The position numbers and the translations under genes were made by a program. Below, in pieces: positions 61,116 through 64,000 of a stretch of DNA of 64,000 nucleotides (the stretch's first letter is position 1; each line of letters starts with the position of its first letter). Under the pieces are notes generated by a model that had not been told where the DNA came from, searched no databases, and saw only the letters and a program-made list of their open reading frames with translations. The stretch is from NCBI GenBank assembly GCA_004194705.1, contig SADC01001378.1, forward strand, positions 186,001 through 250,000, given 5' to 3'. The stretch is from Ditylenchus dipsaci (taxonomy: Eukaryota > Nematoda > Chromadorea > Rhabditida > Anguinidae).

Positions 61116-64000
61116 TTGTTTTATGAAAAACTCAAACAAAATAGGTTCATCCTCAACTGCAGCAGTGCCCTATCGGAATTTTAGTGATTTTTCGTAATAG
61201 ACTAACAGATCAGACATGTGGGTAAAAATATAGACGGGGCTTAGGCGGAAACGTACTTGGGTTGTGGGATACCAAAATAAAAAATTTCAAGAAAAAAATT
61301 GCGTTTCACAGAGTCGCAAAAAGATTTTAAAATCACTGCAATAGTAGCTTACATCATTATTGCTGTGTGTCCTTAACAAAAAGATAAAAATAGGTAATAA
61401 GAGTCTAGCTAGCTGGGTTACAGAAGCAAAAGGCAAAGACTAGCCATCATTAATGGTTGCCATATATTAGCTGGCTGTCCAGTAGTCAATCCACTACCTA
61501 CCCTTTGCCCACACTTAGCCAAATCAAAAACAGAAGGATAAGAGCTAGCAAGAAACACCACCACCCTGCCCCCTGCATAATGAAGGGCACAAAAAGAATA
61601 AATTAAATCAAATTAATGGCACTCTTCCGGCCTCGTTAGGTCTAAATAAAGGCGCCTCTTACACCACCACTAAAACAATGGGCCTTTAGTGAAATAATTA
61701 AGAAGGATGAGATGGCGGTCCATTTCAAAGCACTTCCCAAAATACTTGACATATTCTTTGTTGTTACAAAAAGGGTGCGAAACAAGACACAAGGGACATT
61801 ACCAGCATTACCAATTAGTAACCGAGGCCAAATTGGCCGTGTTAAACCCACCCAAAACACAAGTAGCAATACAAAACAAGGCTGGCTCTAACGACCATGA
61901 AATATTTTAATTAAAGTTGGCAGGGGATCACGAAATAATGATGCATGGCGCCTGCCCCCACCCAATTGTCACCCCAATCCGAGAGGTCTCTCTTGTTTTA
62001 GGAGTAATTTTTGGAGGGAGGTGTCAAAGTGGGTGGGTGCTTCCACGCCATTTGGCTGCCTCTTGATGGGCAAAAGGGGAGATGACCACCCCCAAAGATT
62101 CCACCCTAAAGGGAGAGAAATGACCATCATCACCACCAAACAATAATAGTCGAAGAGATAGATAATTGCCCAAATCAATTTCCCTAGAAGGGGCGTGACT
62201 GCTGATTTTGCACAAGCATCTGAAAGTATTTTTTTGAAAGTAGTTTTCTGCAGGCTTGTTGCTTCTAATGCTGCAATCTTTAGTCTTTTAAAAAAATGAA
62301 TAGACGAAATAAAAAAAAAGAGTGGACTAACAAAGAAACCAAATGAAATTTGGGGATCTTTTTATTTTAAGCCTTTGAAGGATTTTACACACAAATTTTT
62401 TATGCAACACTTAGACTTTTTAAACTTTTTATTTTCAAAAATTTTTTTGAGCTCATTACAGGCGTAATGTTGGTAGAAGTTCACAAAAAACATTCATAAA
62501 AAATGTTGCCAAACTTTTTTGTCCATAATCAAAAAGGCAGTTGTAAGCTCTTCTTGCATCTAATCTTTCACTTGAAATTTGATCTATAGACCTCAGAAAA
62601 ATAGTGGTTATGTTTATGATAGATAATCATAAAAGTATCTACTAATTTTTCAATGTCTGTATATCAAAAGTGAACAATATGTCCCAGGTGTCCCAGATGA
62701 CTTAGCGAAACCTTTTTATTGTGGATATAGTTTGGATAAAAGAAATAAGAAATCAAAGTTCAAACAGCCTTAAGTTATTGTCTACAGATTCACGTACTCA
62801 ATAAACTCTACGGTATAACCTAAATATATAGAAGGTAATAGCAATCCAAGACTCATTTCGACTACAACAACAATAATTGTTGTTTTGCTTGTGGTTGTGG
62901 TAGAGCTGGGGTTAGTCTCGGGGACACACATACTCTGGCCTCCCGGCCTCCTTGACGTCCAAAAAGATAATGCTATTTGGCTGGGTAGAGGACCACTTTT
63001 TTATACTCCACCTTTTAGGCTTGAAGAAAAGTGTTTTTTATATGTCTTATTCTCTCTTTTGTAAGTGGATCAATAAAATTTGGGGGACGCAAATTAGGTT
63101 CTTGTTTGCAGGCAAGACTTTAAGATCGATTCAGAGATATTATCTAAAGGCTCGATGACATAAACAAAGAGTAAAAAGGCCTATAAACCAATTTTCCCAT
63201 CATCACCCCTGCGACAGCTTAAAAGGGCAATTAAAGTTGAAAAGAAAACAGGGTAATAAATGATCCATTTACACAGCAACTTTTAAAACCATGCGTTTGT
63301 ATATTCTAGTTTTGAACAATACCAATAAAAGTTTGAAAAATAATAATTATCGTATTACCTCTGATAAAGCCAGCCCATTCACTTTAAGGGTCTATATCTC
63401 TGAGCATGGTATATAATTTTAACTTAAACAAGGACCACCGATTCTGGCTAGTTCTCTTCGAATTTTGGCCTTTCACTCAAAAATATCGTTTGGAAAACCG
63501 AAAATAAAAGATGAAGCCACTGGTGGCTTTTCTCTATTAGAGGAAATATGATACAGCCTTGAAAAATAATAAAACTTGAATAAATCCAAGAAATCCATGA
63601 ATGGAATGAAGTATGGGTGACTAAAGCAGTCGATAAGCAAACGGGGTAGAATTAATCGTGGTTCGATCACTTAGGTGTGAGTATGATGGTCGTAGGAAAC
63701 AGTATCTCTAAAAAATAACTATTGAAAGCGTGCATGTTATAATAAAAAACCGTAATTAAGTGGCAGCGCAGCAGTGTTGAGGAGTTTGAAAACTGCAGAC
63801 TTTTAGGGCTGTTGGTCTGATGATGAAATAATTTTCGGTCTTCGGTTAGGTCCGATTAACCAAATTTTCGGCTGACTGACATCCCTACAGGTTTGGTTTG
63901 CGCATAAAGACATGCCTCTTATGCTCAAACTTTCATTTGGAATTCAAGCAACATTTATTGATCAATAAAGAAAAAACGAGAACAAATTTAGATAGAAAAT

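Larger units (their letters stand above)
58072..64000. other. upstream region of the L1-type gene, no coding region recognised
   Basis: About 6 kb to the right of the signal-peptide exon. It presumably holds the promoter and 5' exons of the minus-strand gene. Short open frames on both strands lack domains and splice context. Only the MITEs listed separately (59019, 59732, 60465, 60937) are recognisable. Confidence 0.4.

Overview
The window is animal nuclear DNA. It is AT-rich, gene-poor and heavily loaded with transposons. The genes have many exons, many 50-60 bp introns and pyrimidine-rich TTTTCAG-type acceptors. The gene set is an SLC17-like anion transporter, a CTP:phosphocholine cytidylyltransferase, a LACT/LACTB-type serine hydrolase and a complete L1CAM/neuroglian/SAX-7-type adhesion receptor. 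Together these suggest a nematode with a repeat-expanded genome; the species cannot be named from sequence alone.

Layout: (1) 281-7568, plus strand, an SLC17-like transporter in nine visible exons. (2) 8047-15000, minus strand and convergent with it, a cytidylyltransferase in four exons that stops right after the catalytic domain. Its last intron holds a pogo/Tigger-like transposon with an apparently full transposase (8637-10811), nested in an older MITE. (3) 16006-18839, a mariner-like MITE split by a 2.2-kb hAT element (16126-18341, 8-bp target duplication TACTATAC). This hAT carries a TIM23 mitochondrial-translocase gene copy. (4) 19798-20192, minus strand, an orphan terminal exon. (5) 22502-31377, minus strand, a LACT-family hydrolase in seven exons. 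Its 5.7-kb last intron is a stack of nested elements, including a second gene-carrying hAT (23142-25813, duplication GTAGAAGC) and an element with a rearranged RNA polymerase II largest-subunit (RPB1) fragment. (6) 31.4-37.5 kb, repeats, MITEs and unassigned coding-like pieces. (7) 37545-58071, minus strand, an L1-family gene with six Ig domains, five FN3 domains, a transmembrane segment and an ankyrin-binding tail. (8) 58-64 kb, non-coding DNA with a few MITEs.

The most interesting theme is transposon capture of host genes. Two related hAT elements share a CAGTGTTTTCA-like terminus and have exact 8-bp duplications. One carries an intron-containing TIM23 copy and the other an unidentified acidic-protein gene. 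A neighbouring element holds an internally deleted RPB1 piece. Six further non-autonomous hAT-type elements, most with exact 8-bp duplications, and many TA-flanked pogo-like MITEs are also present.

Several conserved host genes show single-base or double-base losses in homopolymers that break the frame inside strongly conserved exons. They look like residual long-read consensus errors rather than pseudogenes, and they explain why no long single ORFs appear. Splice sites and exon ends were assigned by eye and may be off by a few bases.
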